A DNA stretch of 64,000 bases from Avanaerovorax sp964442135 (GCA_964442135.1 CAYTYN010000002.1:31638-95637), one strand, 5' to 3'; counted from the stretch's first letter, positions 8,282-16,665 are shown. A program made the numbers and translations. Notes: generated from the letters alone by a model not told the origin.

Positions 8282-9166
8282 CTACTCGACGTTCTGCACC
8301 TGTTCCCTTATCTTCTCTACTTCCGCTTTCATCATGACCATCAGGTTAGTTACCTCTATATCGTTAGCCTTAGACCCGATGGTATTGGCCTCTCTGTTCA
8401 TCTCCTGTACGAGGAAATCCAGCTTCTTCCCTTCCGGTTCGCCGGATTTACTGATAATCTCAGCCATCTGATCCAGGTGGCTCCTCAGTCTGGTTATCTC
8501 CTCGGATATGCTGCACTTATCGGCGAAAATAGCGGCCTCTGTGACTATCCGCTCCTCCGGAATCTCTATGGAGCTTCCTATGAGCTCGGATATCCTTTCC
8601 CTCAGCTTTTCGGCATAGATGTCGGGGATTAAGGCGGCCCGTTCTTCTATCCTGTCAGTCAGCTCTCTTACCGTCTCTCCTCTGCCGAGAATATCCGCCT
8701 CCAGCTTTTCGCCTTCCCTCTCCCGCATTGCCACCATGTCGTCTACCGCCGCACTGACCGCTGCAAGAACGGTTTTAGTTACCTCCTCCTCGTCCTCCAC
8801 GTCGGGCACAGCCTTCATAACGTCGGGAAGAGAGGCTAGGTATTCCAGAGAGACGTCACCGCTGACGTTAAAGGCCTTGGACAGGAGAATCAGGTTTTCG
8901 TAGTACTGCTTTGCCACCACGGTGTTCAGCTTTATGGCAGCATCGCTTTCGGTGACGTTTTCAACCATTACGGATATCTCTATCTTACCTCTCTTTATCT
9001 TTTCCTTAGCCGCGGCCTTGACCTTATCCTCGGCAAAGGAGTACCGCCTGGGCATGCGGACCGTTATATCGCAGTAACGATGGTTCACTCCTCTGATCTC
9101 TACAGTGATATTCCTCTTACCATCATCTGTTTCGGCCCTTCCGAACCCTGTCATGCTTCTGATCAT
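8282..9166 (-). CDS. yicC: YicC/YloC-family endoribonuclease
   Basis: A 294-residue protein starting MIRSMTGFGRAE, the family signature, with the C-terminal block KLDFLVQEMNREANTIGSKA also typical. YicC members are endoribonucleases acting on RNA. The ATG at 9166 is chosen because GGAAGGAG lies seven bases upstream and the signature begins there; a frame-open extension upstream has no support. It leads yicC-gmk-rpoZ, and its promoter shares -35 bases with that of the divergent rqcH. Confidence 0.93.
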   Translation of the reverse strand: MIRSMTGFGRAETDDGKRNITVEIRGVNHRYCDITVRMPRRYSFAEDKVKAAAKEKIKRGKIEISVMVENVTESDAAIKLNTVVAKQYYENLILLSKAFNVSGDVSLEYLASLPDVMKAVPDVEDEEEVTKTVLAAVSAAVDDMVAMREREGEKLEADILGRGETVRELTDRIEERAALIPDIYAEKLRERISELIGSSIEIPEERIVTEAAIFADKCSISEEITRLRSHLDQMAEIISKSGEPEGKKLDFLVQEMNREANTIGSKANDIEVTNLMVMMKAEVEKIREQVQNVE

Positions 9167-9204
9167 CCCCGGTCTCCTTCCATTTTCAGAAATCTCATGG
9201 CAAC

Positions 9205-9233
9205 ATTCTACCACACATGGCGGTCATTGACAA
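9205..9233 (-). promoter_or_regulatory. Promoter of yicC-gmk-rpoZ
   Basis: On the minus strand TTGTCA (9228-9233) and TAGAAT (9205-9210) have a 17-base spacer, and TGG before the -10 makes it extended. The -35 overlaps the TTGACA of the opposite promoter. Confidence 0.65.
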
Positions 9234-9255
9234 ATCTCCTGTTTTATAGGAAAAT
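9227..9255 (+). promoter_or_regulatory. Promoter of rqcH
   Basis: TTGACA at 9227-9232 is followed after 17 bases by GAAAAT (9250-9255), a weak -10. The rqcH start codon is about 44 bases further on. Confidence 0.5.
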
Positions 9256-9298
9256 TAGATGGCTTTTGCAGATAATAGAAGATCAGGGAGATGGTATC

Positions 9299-10972
9299 AT
9301 GGCGTTTGACGCTGTCATCACGAGAGCTATGGTAAGAGAGCTCAGAGAAAAACTGCTTTTGGGTAAAATAGAAAAGGTCTACCAGCCGGAAAAGGATGAG
9401 CTGGTATTTAACATACACACGAAGGAGGGAAACCTTTCTCTCTTCGCTTCGGTGAACAGTCAGAATCCAAGAATATGTCTGACCGATGAAAAGCCGAAGA
9501 ATCCGCCCAACCCTCTTCCCTTCTGCATGCTGATGAGGAAACACCTTCAGGGCGGAAGGATAGTGGCTGTAGAACAAAAGGGATGGGAAAGGATTATAGA
9601 GATATCCCTGGAAACTCTCAACGAGCTGGGCTTTACCGTGTCGAAAAAGCTCATATTCGAGATTATGGGAAAACACAGCAACGTGATTCTCACCGATATG
9701 GCCACAGGAAAAATCGTAGACAGCATAAAACGAATATCCATAGACGCGAGCCGTGTAAGGCAGGTTCTTCCCGGCAAAGCCTACCTGTATCCCCCCGCTC
9801 AGGACAAGGTTCCCTATGACCGGATTTCCGCCGAGGAGCTTGCGGCTCTGCCTTCCGATGGGAAGGCCATACTGTCCGGGGTAGGAGGCATATCTCCTGC
9901 AGCCGCGGTTCAGCTGGCTCAGTTACCTCCCGCTGAAAGAAAAGGCTGGCTCCATAAAATGATCGCCTCCATCGACGAAGGACGGGCCGTTTTCCGCATC
10001 TATTCTGACGGGGAGGGAAAGCCGGTGGAGTTCTACGGGGCAGATCTCAGCGACTTCGAGGACTGCTGCCTGAGAACCGATTTTTCATCGGTGAGCCGGT
10101 GCGTATGGGCGTATTTTGACCGACGGGATTCCTCCAACAGAGTAAAGCAGCAGGCCAGAGCGTCTATAAAGACAGTCTCCTCCCATCTCGATAAGCTTAA
10201 CCTGAAGAAGCAGAGACTTTCCGAGGAGCTCTTAAAGGCTGAAAACTCCGACGAGCTGAGAATATACGGGGAGCTTCTAAACGCCAACCTTCACGCCATC
10301 CCCCAGGGAGCAGGCTCTGTGACTGTTACCAATTACTACGACGGGAGCCGGGTAAGTATTCCTCTGGACCCCAGATACTCCCCCGCAAAAAACGCCCAGC
10401 TTTACTTTCATCGCTACGGAAAATCCAAGACAGCTATCAAGGAGAAAAGCCTGCAGCTTCGGGAGACGGAAGGAGAGATCCAATACCTGGAATCGGTACT
10501 CAGCTATCTGGAAAGAGGGGAAACAGAAGATGAGATTGAAAGCATAAGGAATGAGCTTATAGAGACCGGATACTTGAGACGAAGAAAGGCAGGCCCCGGG
10601 GAAAAGAAATTTGCCGCAGCACCTCTCAGGTATTTCACATCGTCGGGACTGGAAGTGCTGGTGGGAAGGAATAACCGCGAAAACGATATTCTGACTATGA
10701 AGACGGCCTCTAAGAAGGATATTTGGTTCCATACAAAGGATATCCCCGGCTCCCACGTCATACTGCGCACAGACGGAGCAGAGCCTCAACCCTCTGACAT
10801 ATATGAGGCCGCTTCTATCGCGGCATACCACAGCAGGGCCCGCTCGTCGGAAAACGTGCCTGTGGACTACGTTTCCGTCAAAAACGTAAAAAAACCAGCC
10901 GGCGCAAAACCCGGCATGGTCATATTCACGGGAAACAGGACAGTGTGGATAAACCCCGGACTACCCGGGTAG
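9299..10972 (+). CDS. rqcH: NFACT/FbpA-family protein, probable RqcH (ribosome-associated quality control)
   Basis: A 557-residue protein with an NFACT-N domain (residues 1 to about 215; KIEKVYQPEKDELVF, MRKHLQGGRI), a central helix-hairpin-helix and long coiled coil (about 270-420), and an NFACT-R domain (about 440-557; VLVGRNNRENDILT, WFHTKDIPGSHVIL). In Bacillota such proteins bind stalled 50S-peptidyl-tRNA and recruit tRNA-Ala for C-terminal alanine tailing; older names call them fibronectin-binding. The ATG at 9299 is chosen because the family begins MAFD and GGGAG lies just upstream; the frame stays open further 5' but runs into the divergent promoter. Confidence 0.9.
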   Translation: MAFDAVITRAMVRELREKLLLGKIEKVYQPEKDELVFNIHTKEGNLSLFASVNSQNPRICLTDEKPKNPPNPLPFCMLMRKHLQGGRIVAVEQKGWERIIEISLETLNELGFTVSKKLIFEIMGKHSNVILTDMATGKIVDSIKRISIDASRVRQVLPGKAYLYPPAQDKVPYDRISAEELAALPSDGKAILSGVGGISPAAAVQLAQLPPAERKGWLHKMIASIDEGRAVFRIYSDGEGKPVEFYGADLSDFEDCCLRTDFSSVSRCVWAYFDRRDSSNRVKQQARASIKTVSSHLDKLNLKKQRLSEELLKAENSDELRIYGELLNANLHAIPQGAGSVTVTNYYDGSRVSIPLDPRYSPAKNAQLYFHRYGKSKTAIKEKSLQLRETEGEIQYLESVLSYLERGETEDEIESIRNELIETGYLRRRKAGPGEKKFAAAPLRYFTSSGLEVLVGRNNRENDILTMKTASKKDIWFHTKDIPGSHVILRTDGAEPQPSDIYEAASIAAYHSRARSSENVPVDYVSVKNVKKPAGAKPGMVIFTGNRTVWINPGLPG

Positions 10973-10975
10973 TCC
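10958..10975. terminator. Palindrome between convergent rqcH and the alarmone synthetase gene
   Basis: GGACTACCCGGGTAGTCC is a perfect 18-base palindrome overlapping the rqcH stop codon. It sits where the two genes converge, so it may end both transcripts, but neither side has a proper T-run and the hairpin has no free loop. Confidence 0.45.
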
Positions 10976-10978
10976 CGC

Positions 10979-11710
10979 TTATTTGGCAGCCTGCTGGAGC
11001 TGGGCTTCGACAATCTCCTCCGCTTCACTTACAGCCTTATTGTAATCCAGCTTCGTCCTTATCTCCAGCATCTTCATGTCTGTGGCCGCGATGGTATCGG
11101 CGCACTGCTTCAGCTCGGCTATAATCTCACCGGCGTTTTCCACATCCTTCTTGTACTTCAGCTGGTGCTCCAGACTTGCCCAGAAATCCATAGCCGTGGT
11201 TCTGATCTGAACCTCACACCTCATAGGCCGCTTTTCGTTGGAAAAGAACACCGGCACCTCTATGATCATGTGATAGCTTCTGTACCCGTTAGGCTTAGGG
11301 TTCTGTATGTAGTCCTTTATCCGGATCAGAGAGATGTCGTCCTGCTGTATCAGCATTTTGGCCACCTTATATATGTCGTCGACGAAGGAGCAGATCACCC
11401 TGACTCCGGCCACGTCGTTCAGGTTATCCTCTACGGACTGAAGAGATATCTCATCCCCCTGTCTCTTCAGCTTTTCGAAAATGCTGATGGCCTTTTTCCG
11501 CCTGGATACGATGGAAGCGATAGGGCTTTGAGGTCTGGTCATGGAAAGCTCGTCGTTTAATATTTCCAGCCTGGTCCTCACTTCCCTTATGGCTGAATCG
11601 TACCTCATCAGAAGAATGTTCAGCTCCTCTAAGAGCTTGACAGCCTCTTCAGGATCCTTCGGCAGAAGTTCGTCCAGAAATTCCTTAGCGATCTCATCTC
11701 TTCCCTGCAT
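10979..11710 (-). CDS. Small alarmone synthetase (RelQ-type (p)ppGpp synthetase)
   Basis: A 243-residue single-domain synthetase that transfers pyrophosphate from ATP to GDP or GTP. The RelA/SpoT synthetase motifs are present: SRRKKAISIFEKLKR, DVAGVRVIC, NPKPNGYRSYH, and EVQIRTTAMDFWASLEHQL. There is no HD hydrolase, TGS or ACT domain, so it makes alarmone only. It lies 15 bases after the alpha/beta hydrolase gene in one operon. Assignment to RelQ rather than RelP rests on overall look only. Confidence 0.9.
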   Translation of the reverse strand: MQGRDEIAKEFLDELLPKDPEEAVKLLEELNILLMRYDSAIREVRTRLEILNDELSMTRPQSPIASIVSRRKKAISIFEKLKRQGDEISLQSVEDNLNDVAGVRVICSFVDDIYKVAKMLIQQDDISLIRIKDYIQNPKPNGYRSYHMIIEVPVFFSNEKRPMRCEVQIRTTAMDFWASLEHQLKYKKDVENAGEIIAELKQCADTIAATDMKMLEIRTKLDYNKAVSEAEEIVEAQLQQAAK

Positions 11711-11725
11711 CTCGTTCCTCCTGAT

Positions 11726-12580
11726 CTATGCCTTAATGTAATCTCTTATGGCTTCAATGACCTCATCTCCGTTAGCCTCTATGCCGCCGTTATGTATCTC
11801 GTGGTAGTAATCCTTCCACTCTATGTAGGTGAACGCTTCGTTATCTCGGTTTTGGCCCGCGAAAGTCCTGGAGCCCTCCACATCGCACACCTGATCCGCG
11901 TCTCCGTGCATGAAAAGAGTGGGAGTATGGTCGGTTAATCCGTTAGAGCTAAGGGTTCCTGCCATTATCTCGTTTCCCAGCTCATAACATTCTACGGCAC
12001 ATCTGAGAGTTATCCTTTCGTGTACCAGCTCGTCGCTGTCGTATTCCTCCACGTCCTTGTTTTTTCTGTTCCCCAGAATTTCCTTGGAAATTCTGGAGGA
12101 AATGGCCAGTTCAGGCGCTACCCTCGCCATGGCCTTCACCATGCAATAGAGAGACTTCGGTACGGTTCCTACCAGCTTTATCCACGGCGCCGATAATATA
12201 TACTTCTCCGGCACGTCGTTTCTCTTGCCTCTGGCTCTGTAGTCTATACAGATGTTTCCTCCCATGCTGTGGCCGTACAGAGCTATGGGAAGTCCCGAAT
12301 ATTTTTTCAATCCGTAATCTATGAGAGCGTCTATATCGGCTAAGACCTCTTCTCTCGGCGCAGCGTCTCCCCTCTTTCCGGCGGATCTTCCATGCCCCCT
12401 CAGATCTATTCCTAAAACTGCTATTCCCGCCTCTGTCATCACGTTGGCCATGCGGTCGTACCGTCCGTCGTGCTCGCCTAACCCGTGGATAAGGCACATT
12501 AAATACTTCGGGTCATCACACTCCCAGCTGTAGCCGGTTATGGTGAAGTCACGTCCCGGCAGCTTAAAATTCGTAAACAT
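11726..12580 (-). CDS. Alpha/beta hydrolase, monoacylglycerol-lipase/lysophospholipase family
   Basis: A 284-residue serine hydrolase of the Hydrolase_4 type, with oxyanion motif IHGLGEHDGRYD, LRGHGRSAGKRG, and nucleophile elbow GHSMGG. The late Asp (FMHGDADQVCD) and His (DYYHEIHN) complete a triad. It probably cleaves a lysophospholipid or acylglycerol; the substrate is not shown. The ATG at 12580 is chosen for GAGGAGG six bases upstream and the extended -10 promoter just beyond. It is co-directional with the alarmone synthetase. Confidence 0.88.
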   Translation of the reverse strand: MFTNFKLPGRDFTITGYSWECDDPKYLMCLIHGLGEHDGRYDRMANVMTEAGIAVLGIDLRGHGRSAGKRGDAAPREEVLADIDALIDYGLKKYSGLPIALYGHSMGGNICIDYRARGKRNDVPEKYILSAPWIKLVGTVPKSLYCMVKAMARVAPELAISSRISKEILGNRKNKDVEEYDSDELVHERITLRCAVECYELGNEIMAGTLSSNGLTDHTPTLFMHGDADQVCDVEGSRTFAGQNRDNEAFTYIEWKDYYHEIHNGGIEANGDEVIEAIRDYIKA

Positions 12581-12611
12581 GATAAACCTCCTCGTTACAG
12601 AATCCAACTGA

Positions 12612-12617
12612 ATTATA
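12612..12617 (-). promoter_or_regulatory. Extended -10 promoter of the hydrolase-alarmone synthetase operon
   Basis: TGTTATAAT on the minus strand gives a perfect TATAAT (12612-12617) with the TGn extension; the -35 is poor. It lies about 32 bases before the start codon. Confidence 0.55.
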
Positions 12618-12658
12618 ACACATATAATCTGAAATCCGACGCATCTAAATATTCTGTA

Positions 12659-12687
12659 TTGATCAAATCCCTGCTGTGGCTTATGAT
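12659..12687 (+). promoter_or_regulatory. Promoter of the Gin-like gene
   Basis: TTGATC (12659-12664) and TATGAT (12682-12687) have a 17-base spacer. The start codon at 12751 is about 64 bases past the -10. It looks like a housekeeping rather than a sporulation-sigma promoter. Confidence 0.5.
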
Positions 12688-12750
12688 CGTCTCAGACATT
12701 CACTCCAAAGGGCGAACATACCGCCGTCTACAGCAGCAGGAGGTGCAGCA

Positions 12751-12909
12751 ATGAGAAAGAACTGTTCTCTTTGTGGAAACATCTATCACAATACTGTATT
12801 TCGGGGAGGCTTCATCTGCGAAGACTGTCTCAATTACATCCGAGAGACCGAGTTTTCCTACTTTGCAGACCCTTGTTTCCCCGAAATACCCAAGACAACT
12901 GATATCTGA
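12751..12909 (+). CDS. Small CxxC/CxxC zinc-ribbon-like protein resembling Gin (CsfB) anti-sigma-G factor
   Basis: A 52-residue protein starting MRKNCSLCGN, with paired cysteines (CSLC and FICEDC) about 15 residues apart that could bind one zinc. The order CxxC, GGFICEDC, then a charged helix resembles Gin/CsfB, a small protein that inhibits sigma-G in sporulating Bacillota. AGGAGGTG five bases before the ATG at 12751 and a promoter at 12659-12687 support it as a real gene; the frame is open further upstream without a ribosome site. It stands alone on the plus strand between two minus-strand genes. The Gin call rests on motif resemblance only. Confidence 0.55.
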   Translation: MRKNCSLCGNIYHNTVFRGGFICEDCLNYIRETEFSYFADPCFPEIPKTTDI

Positions 12910-12969
12910 TAATATAATCGGGATTCAGGCGGCAATGAACCGGGAAATATCTATTAGCTGTAGCGGCGG

Positions 12970-13599
12970 TCACCTCTTGGAGCCTGAGCGGGCCGGCCGC
13001 CTTCCCCTTCTCTGCTTTTCCAGACGTTTTTTCGTCTTCGGTTTCATGACGGAAAAGCCGAACCTTCCTATGGACTGCCGTTTCAGACCGAAGTACTCGC
13101 CGTGGCAGTAGGCCAGCATACCCGCCGTGTCCAGTCTGATGCGTCCGTCCTCGTCGAACATGTCCCGATCGGCGTGTATCTTGACAATTTCAGCTATGAA
13201 CATATCGTGAGACGGAAGCTCTTTAATCTCCTTTACCACACACTCCAGATTCACAGGAGCCTCCTGAACCAGAGGACAGCCGACCACGTCGCATTTGCCC
13301 GGGGTAAGTCCTGTCTCCTTGAATTTATCCACGTCTCTTCCCGACTTCACGCCGCACCAATCCGTTACCCGAGCCATACCTTCCGTGGTCAGGTTTACGA
13401 CGAACTCGCCGTTCTTTTCGATAATGGCGTGGGAGTGTCTGGATTTTCTCACCGATATATAGGTCATAGGCGGCTGGGAATTGATTATTCCTGTCCATGC
13501 TATGGTTATGAGATTTTCCTCACCGTCTGTACCGCATGATACTAAGGCGGCGGGAACCGGCGCCATCATGGCGGAGCCTTTAAGGCTGACTTTGTCCAT
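12970..13599 (-). CDS. Flavin reductase-like domain protein with basic C-terminal tail
   Basis: A 209-residue FMN-binding protein of the DIM6/NTAB (flavin reductase-like) family: MAPVPAALVSCG at the start, ITIAWTGIINSQPPM, and ISVRKSRHSH. Such proteins bind FMN and reduce it or use it as cofactor. The last 25 or so residues are unusually basic (PKTKKRLEKQRRGRR...), unlike the core family. It overlaps the end of rluD by 20 bases and closes the long division/translation run. Substrate unknown. Confidence 0.85.
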   Translation of the reverse strand: MDKVSLKGSAMMAPVPAALVSCGTDGEENLITIAWTGIINSQPPMTYISVRKSRHSHAIIEKNGEFVVNLTTEGMARVTDWCGVKSGRDVDKFKETGLTPGKCDVVGCPLVQEAPVNLECVVKEIKELPSHDMFIAEIVKIHADRDMFDEDGRIRLDTAGMLAYCHGEYFGLKRQSIGRFGFSVMKPKTKKRLEKQRRGRRPARSGSKR

Positions 13600-14530
13600 A
13601 TCTCCTCCTCAATTCTTCTAAGATCTCTTTAAATTTATCGGGAAGCTCTGCGGAAAATTCCATATACCGGCCGTCCTGCGGATGTTTGAACCCTATAACT
13701 CCGGCATGGAGGAACTGTCCCGACAGAGGAATAGTCTGCTTCTTCGGTCCATAGAGAGGGTCACCTGCCAAGGGGTGCTTTATGTGGCTCATGTGCACTC
13801 TTATCTGGTGGGTTCTTCCCGTTTCCAGCACCGCCTCTATAAGGGTGAACCGTCCGAAGCGCTCCAGCACCCTCCAGTGGGTCACCGCCCTCTTGGAGTT
13901 TCTGTCTGTGACAGTCCGCTTGAAACGATCCGCCTGATCTCTTCCTATGGGAGCGTCTATTACCCCTTCGTCCTCCTTGAGATTGTTGTGCACCAGAGCC
14001 GTGTATCGTCTGGTGACTGTGTGGGAGGCCAGCTGGCGGGAAAGGCTCTCGTGAGCCGGGTCGTTCTTCGCCACCACCAGAAGGCCGCTGGTGTCCTTAT
14101 CTATTCTGTGAACTATGCCGGGCCGCAGAACGCCGTTTATGGCTGAAAGGTCTTCGCCGCAGTGATACATAAGGGCGTTTACCAAAGTCCCTGTGTAATT
14201 GCCGGGAGCCGGATGAACCACCATTCCCACCGGCTTATTCACTACGAGAAGATCGCCGTCCTCGTAAACTATATCTAGGGGTATATCCTCAGCCTCGGCG
14301 GAAAGAATCTCCGGCTCAGGCATGTAGAGCCGTATTTCATCCCCCTCAGAGACCTTGTATTTCTTCGAGGTCTCCGGCGATCCGTTGACCAATACCGCCC
14401 CCGCGGCTATAAGTCTGGAGGCGAAGCTTCTGGACACGCCTCCCCCCTTTTCTCCCGTCACCTGATCCAGTCTCTTTCCTTCGTCCTCTTTATCCGTCAC
14501 GAAGGACCTTACCTCCGGAGAATCATTCAT
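13580..14530 (-). CDS. rluD: RluD-family 23S rRNA pseudouridine synthase
   Basis: A 316-residue enzyme with an S4 RNA-binding domain (about 17-63; KRLDQVTGEKG) and a pseudouridine synthase domain with catalytic Asp144 in HRIDKDTSGLLVV. It would isomerise uridines in 23S rRNA. ATGAATGA overlaps the lspA stop, so translation is coupled; lspA followed by an rluD-type gene is the usual order in Bacillota. Which uridine is modified cannot be read from the sequence. Confidence 0.92.
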   Translation of the reverse strand: MNDSPEVRSFVTDKEDEGKRLDQVTGEKGGGVSRSFASRLIAAGAVLVNGSPETSKKYKVSEGDEIRLYMPEPEILSAEAEDIPLDIVYEDGDLLVVNKPVGMVVHPAPGNYTGTLVNALMYHCGEDLSAINGVLRPGIVHRIDKDTSGLLVVAKNDPAHESLSRQLASHTVTRRYTALVHNNLKEDEGVIDAPIGRDQADRFKRTVTDRNSKRAVTHWRVLERFGRFTLIEAVLETGRTHQIRVHMSHIKHPLAGDPLYGPKKQTIPLSGQFLHAGVIGFKHPQDGRYMEFSAELPDKFKEILEELRRRYGQSQP

Positions 14531-15017
14531 TTTTCTTCTCTAACTTCTCATACATGAAAATATATATCATAAGCAGTCCGCATCCTGCGACGACGCAGAT
14601 ATCGGCAACGTTGAATATGGGGGGGAATATGCTGAAATCAAACATATCAGTGACTTTCCCGAACACCGCCCTGTCTATAAGGTTTCCCGCCCCTCCGGAT
14701 ATGATGAGGGCCAGGGAGATGTGCAGGAGCCTATGAGCCTCCCTGTTTTTAAGCATGTATACGAGTCCGGCCGCTATGGCTATGATCGGAATTATAATGA
14801 GAATCGCCCGATGCCCCCTTAGGGTGCTGAACGCGGCTCCGTCGTTTTCAAAATATGTCAGGCAGAAGAAATCTCCTATAACGCTGACGCTCTCCCCCAG
14901 CCTCATGTTCGTCCTTATCAGGTACTTAGTGACCTGATCCGCCGCCAGCGCGGCAACCATCAATATATATGCCATACATGAATTCAGGGGCAGCCGGCTG
15001 CCCCTGTCACCTTTCAC
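14523..15017 (-). CDS. lspA: Lipoprotein signal peptidase (signal peptidase II)
   Basis: Membrane aspartyl protease that removes signal peptides from prolipoproteins. Four membrane helices and the motifs FENDGAAFS, GGAGNLIDR (Asp115) and FNVAD (Asp139) are present. The start is unsure: a GTG at 15017 gives 164 residues, while an ATG at 14975 gives 150, which is closer to the family's usual beginning just before DQVTKYL. A perfect 20-base palindrome lies between the two candidates. Lipoprotein substrates in the window include OppA and the 36104-36517 product. Confidence 0.93.
   Translation of the reverse strand: MKGDRGSRLPLNSCMAYILMVAALAADQVTKYLIRTNMRLGESVSVIGDFFCLTYFENDGAAFSTLRGHRAILIIIPIIAIAAGLVYMLKNREAHRLLHISLALIISGGAGNLIDRAVFGKVTDMFDFSIFPPIFNVADICVVAGCGLLMIYIFMYEKLEKKNE
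14986..15005. repeat. 20-bp perfect palindrome at the lspA start
   Basis: AGGGGCAGCCGGCTGCCCCT reads the same on both strands. It lies after divIVA and either inside the first codons of lspA or in its leader. There is no T-run, so it may be an mRNA hairpin that limits lspA translation or processing. Confidence 0.6.
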
Positions 15018-15043
15018 CCTTAATTACACTCCTGTTCTTAAAG

Positions 15044-15757
15044 CTATTTTCCTATTTTCTTGTTTAAGGCCTTTCCGTCTATGACGATGGTATCTTTAGG
15101 CCTGTAAGAGGCGCCTGCTCCGTTTGATCTGCCTTCACGCTCCGAAATACCCTCAGTCAGCTCCGCCAGCTGTCTGCCGTAGCTGAGCTCCTCCTCGGAC
15201 TTTTCCCTTCCGTTGTCTGCTGAAGAAGAACCGTGATCAATCCTCGAATCGGGTGAAAACTCATCTAAGGCCGGCGAACGTTCCAGCTCCCTTTCAAGGT
15301 CCGCGAACAGCTCATCGCCGGATCCGTCCTTTACTCGTTCCAGCTCATCCTCAAGAATCTGACGGTATCTGGTCTTAAGCGCTTTAACCCGTTCACTGAG
15401 GCTTCTGCTTTCCCGGTTCAGCCTGTCGATGGAATCCTTGGCGTCCTTGACTATGACATCGGCCTCCATACGGGCATTTTTAATTATTATCTCCGCCCTC
15501 TTTTCAGCGCTCTCGGATATATCCTTCATCAGCTTCTTAGCGGATTCTAAGGTGTTCATCACAGACGTCTCGGATTTCTTATGCCGCTCGATTTCCTCCT
15601 TCAGCTCATCCACCATGTCTGCCAGCGTCTTATTATTCTTGATGAGCTTCTCCATGTCGATGATTATCTCATCGAGAAACTCGTCTACCTCTTCCATCTT
15701 ATAGCCTCTTACGACCCTGGAAAATTCCTTCGCTTCGATTTCAGCGGGTGTAATCAC
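15044..15757 (-). CDS. divIVA: DivIVA-domain protein
   Basis: A 237-residue polar/septal scaffold-type protein. It begins ITPAEIEAKEFSRVVRGYK, the membrane-binding DivIVA signature, followed by coiled coils (about 25-110) and a charged C-terminal region. The GTG at 15757 is chosen because GGAGGTGA lies exactly five bases before it; the ATG 15 bases upstream would place that ribosome site inside the gene. It follows yggT in the sepF-yggT-divIVA-lspA order common in Bacillota, which points to a cell-division role. Confidence 0.93.
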   Translation of the reverse strand: MITPAEIEAKEFSRVVRGYKMEEVDEFLDEIIIDMEKLIKNNKTLADMVDELKEEIERHKKSETSVMNTLESAKKLMKDISESAEKRAEIIIKNARMEADVIVKDAKDSIDRLNRESRSLSERVKALKTRYRQILEDELERVKDGSGDELFADLERELERSPALDEFSPDSRIDHGSSSADNGREKSEEELSYGRQLAELTEGISEREGRSNGAGASYRPKDTIVIDGKALNKKIGK

Positions 15758-15809
15758 TACAGTCACCTCCATGTATAACCCCGTCTCCGGGGGCGAATCG
15801 ATATGTCAA

Positions 15810-16094
15810 TCAATAGAATATCAGGACAATGGCATAGATCAGTATCTGTTGGACGACCTGAACCAGGATGATGGCCAGAAGCACGGAAAAATCGAACATT
15901 CCCGTGTTAAACCTGGACAGTATCTTGCGGCATGGCATGACTATGGGCTCTGTATACCTGCGCAGCACCCAGTATGCCCTACCCAACCCCGAATAGGGAT
16001 TTCTGGCGAACCAGCTGAGCAACGCCTCCGCCAGAAGGGCGAAAACCAGTATCCTGCCTACTAGCTGTACGATGTAAATTAAAAGAGATGCCAA
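15810..16094 (-). CDS. yggT: YggT-family membrane protein
   Basis: A 94-residue protein with two hydrophobic segments around residues 4-28 and 67-92 and the family motif SWFARNPYSGLGRAYW, then RRYTEPIVMPCR. YggT proteins lie next to sepF and are linked to division and osmotic tolerance, but have no known biochemical activity. The start is a TTG at 16094; GGAGGT eight bases upstream overlaps the sepF stop, so translation is coupled. Confidence 0.9.
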   Translation of the reverse strand: MASLLIYIVQLVGRILVFALLAEALLSWFARNPYSGLGRAYWVLRRYTEPIVMPCRKILSRFNTGMFDFSVLLAIILVQVVQQILIYAIVLIFY

Positions 16095-16100
16095 TTCTAT

Positions 16101-16634
16101 CTACCTCCATGGACTATCGGAAGCCGGCGGCTCCGCTGGGTTCTGTTTATCCTGAGAAGCCGCGACGGACACGTTCTCAGGGGCGAATATGAAAATGTTA
16201 TTGGTTACCTTCTGCACACTGCCGTTAAGGGCGTAGGTGGCTCCGCTCATGAAGTCAAAGATCTTTTTCGCAAGCTCTGTCTCCAGCTTTTCCAGGTTGA
16301 TTATGACAGGCTTTCTGGATTTAAGGCTGTCCACCAGCTTCGGGCATTCAGCGAATTCCTTCGGCTCTATGAGGATCAGCTTCAGTGAATTAGTACTAGA
16401 CACGGAATACCTCTTTTCTGTCGTCTTGGATAAGATACTGTTTCTCTCTGACGCCGGAGCAAAATCCCCCGGCTTTGAAGGCGAACCGGCTGGGAGTGGA
16501 GCGGTGGATGAAGAAAACTTGTTTTCCCTCGCTATCTTCTCTTTAGCGGCTGCCAGCTCCTCCTCAGTTACGACTTCCTCTTCCTCTATTTCCTCTATCC
16601 CTACGATTTTTTTCAGCGTATCACCAAATCCCAT
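16101..16634 (-). CDS. sepF: Cell division protein SepF
   Basis: A 177-residue protein with an N-terminal amphipathic membrane-binding stretch (MGFGDTLKKIVGIEE), an acidic and Pro/Ser-rich linker, and the SepF core (about 80-160; LILIEPKEFAECPKLVDSLK, KPVIINLEKLE, FDFMSGATYALNG). SepF anchors FtsZ polymers to the membrane and shapes the septum. It sits between yggS and yggT, the classic order. Confidence 0.93.
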   Translation of the reverse strand: MGFGDTLKKIVGIEEIEEEEVVTEEELAAAKEKIARENKFSSSTAPLPAGSPSKPGDFAPASERNSILSKTTEKRYSVSSTNSLKLILIEPKEFAECPKLVDSLKSRKPVIINLEKLETELAKKIFDFMSGATYALNGSVQKVTNNIFIFAPENVSVAASQDKQNPAEPPASDSPWR

Positions 16635-16665
16635 ATCTTCCTTTTCCTCCTAACAATATACCTGC

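Noticed and set aside
9080..9298. N-terminal extension of rqcH by 73 codons
   Set aside because: It would run antisense into yicC and across the divergent promoters; the family begins at the ATG of 9299.
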